From Durusdinium trenchii (Eukaryota; Sar; Dinophyceae; Suessiales; Symbiodiniaceae), in assembly GCA_963970005.1 (NCBI GenBank), contig CAXAMN010013903.1:100265-164264 (forward strand): a stretch of 64,000 nt of DNA, written 5' to 3'. Numbering within the stretch: position 1 is the stretch's first letter; each line of letters opens with the position of its first letter. The notes under the pieces were generated by a model, which searched no databases, was not told the DNA's origin, and worked only from the letters and a program-made list of their open reading frames with translations. Positions 63,074-64,000 of this stretch are shown piece after piece. A program made the position numbers and the translations under genes.

Positions 63074-64000
63074 TGTGGAGTGCTAGTGACAGTGTGAGCA
63101 ATCAGCGGACAAGCCCTGTGCAAACACCAAACATGTCCTGCCCTCTTGCCCGGTGTCTTTTTCCGATTTCTGAAGACGGTGCAAACGGGGATAGTCTTTC
63201 TTCCAAGTGCAGGGTCAGTATGTTCTAGGTGAAGTGAAAAACACTTGAATAATAAAGTGATTGTCCCTCACTAGACATGGGAGCTCCCCAATTGTTCCAC
63301 CGACCCCATCAGCAACAGTTCTAGTTGACCAAAAAGTGCATAGAGAAAGAACACATTGTCACTGCCCTGTCTTTGGTTGCTGGTAAGCCTGGCCTTAGCA
63401 CTGGGTGCCGGCAACTTTCTCCAGTCCCTGGGACGAACTCTTGCGGACGAGGGTTTTCTTCGCCCACGTCGACTAGGCATGCAGAGCAGTCTTCTCAAGC
63501 GCAGCTCGCCGGGATTCTTGTAGGTTCCGAAGCGCGTGTTTTCGTGTTTTCCGCTTTCATGTTGCTCATCTCTAGAACAAGCAGGTCTGGCTTAATGATG
63601 TTGATCCAAGAGAACTTCTTCTTGGGATGAGTATCATGGATGCTTTGGTGTGATCTACCAGGCCAAAATCATATGTGAGCTGACAGACCCAAAGCCATGA
63701 AGCAGCTCGTGCCGAATAGATTCGTTGGACCACCTAGGCAAAACGTGTCCATTGTTCAACCCGGCGAGTGGTCGCTTGAACAGGGACACTCCCTCAAGTG
63801 GCCCCCAAGACTCTTTACTCTTTACAGGGCCTCTTGATCAATGATGTCGTTGGTTGGTTGGTTGGCTGGTCGGTCGGTCTACGATAGCTGGCATGGATAC
63901 CTCTCTTCTTTCTGGAAGGATCGATCAACTGGTTTAGCCCCGATCCACCTCAGCCCCCCCAGTTCCCTACTGAGCTCTCATCCCCTCCCTTCAACCCACC
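63074..64000. other. No supported gene; GGTT repeat
   Basis: TTGGTTGGTTGGTTGGCTGG and TCGGTCGGTC at 63850-63880 form a tetranucleotide array. Short frames only up to the window edge. Confidence 0.45.

Noticed and set aside
1-64000. Dinoflagellate spliced-leader sequence, tRNA, 5S rRNA or snRNA genes
   Set aside because: I looked for the SL word TTTTGGCTCAAG and for the tRNA T-loop word GTTCGAATC and found no hit with supporting structure. A covariance-model search would be needed to exclude them.

Overview
The window looks like nuclear DNA of an intron-rich, repeat-rich protist. A dinoflagellate (Symbiodiniaceae-like) is the best guess. The reasons are: no long uninterrupted genes, many short coding-like blocks bounded by AG and GT (sometimes possibly GC or GA) dinucleotides, nearly all the better blocks on the minus strand, many 80-130 bp inverted-repeat elements, and many GT/AC tracts and minisatellites. 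I found no ribosomal RNA, tRNA, CRISPR array, bacterial-style operon or recognisable spliced-leader sequence. The organism call is inference, not proof.

Genes. No complete gene can be assembled by eye. The best-supported exons, all minus strand, are: an EF-hand exon (7350-7497) with a broken paralogue near 53.3 kb; an exon with good splice sites at both ends (12963-13201) and its neighbours from 12.8 to 15.0 kb; exons at 22079-22215, 28908-29099, 30463-30592 and 34138-34266; a duplicated gene whose exons occur twice in the same order (copy A 39.4-42.8 kb, copy B 46.8-48.9 kb); and a 184-codon open block at 55334-55885. Most could not be assigned to a protein family. A frameshifted Ty1/copia-like reverse transcriptase fragment lies on the plus strand at 44.4-44.6 kb, between the two gene copies.

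Mobile and repeated DNA. At least nine families of short palindromic elements occur, called A to I here, plus singletons. Family A (five copies) carries a conserved possible 5' splice site. Family E (six clear copies) has long arms whose middle part differs between copies yet stays complementary within each copy. Family H has two copies identical as read by eye, 15 kb apart in opposite orientation, each with a 2-bp flanking duplication. Several family A and E elements abut coding-like sequence, which suggests intron-generating elements (introners) of the kind known in dinoflagellates. Tandem repeats include a T/G-rich tract (4.3-5.26 kb), a 60-70 bp minisatellite (25.55-26.2 kb), a 16 bp minisatellite (34.4-34.5 kb) and 0.41 kb units with GT tracts (38.1-39.05 kb).

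Layout: 0-15 kb, minus-strand exon candidates with families A, C, D and E; 15-20 kb, dense small elements and minisatellites; 20-37 kb, further minus-strand exon candidates with elements between them; 37-49 kb, tandem exon and gene duplications with a retrotransposon remnant; 49-64 kb, mostly noncoding with a few exon candidates. Coordinates of exons are proposals from reading frames and splice dinucleotides, without transcript evidence.
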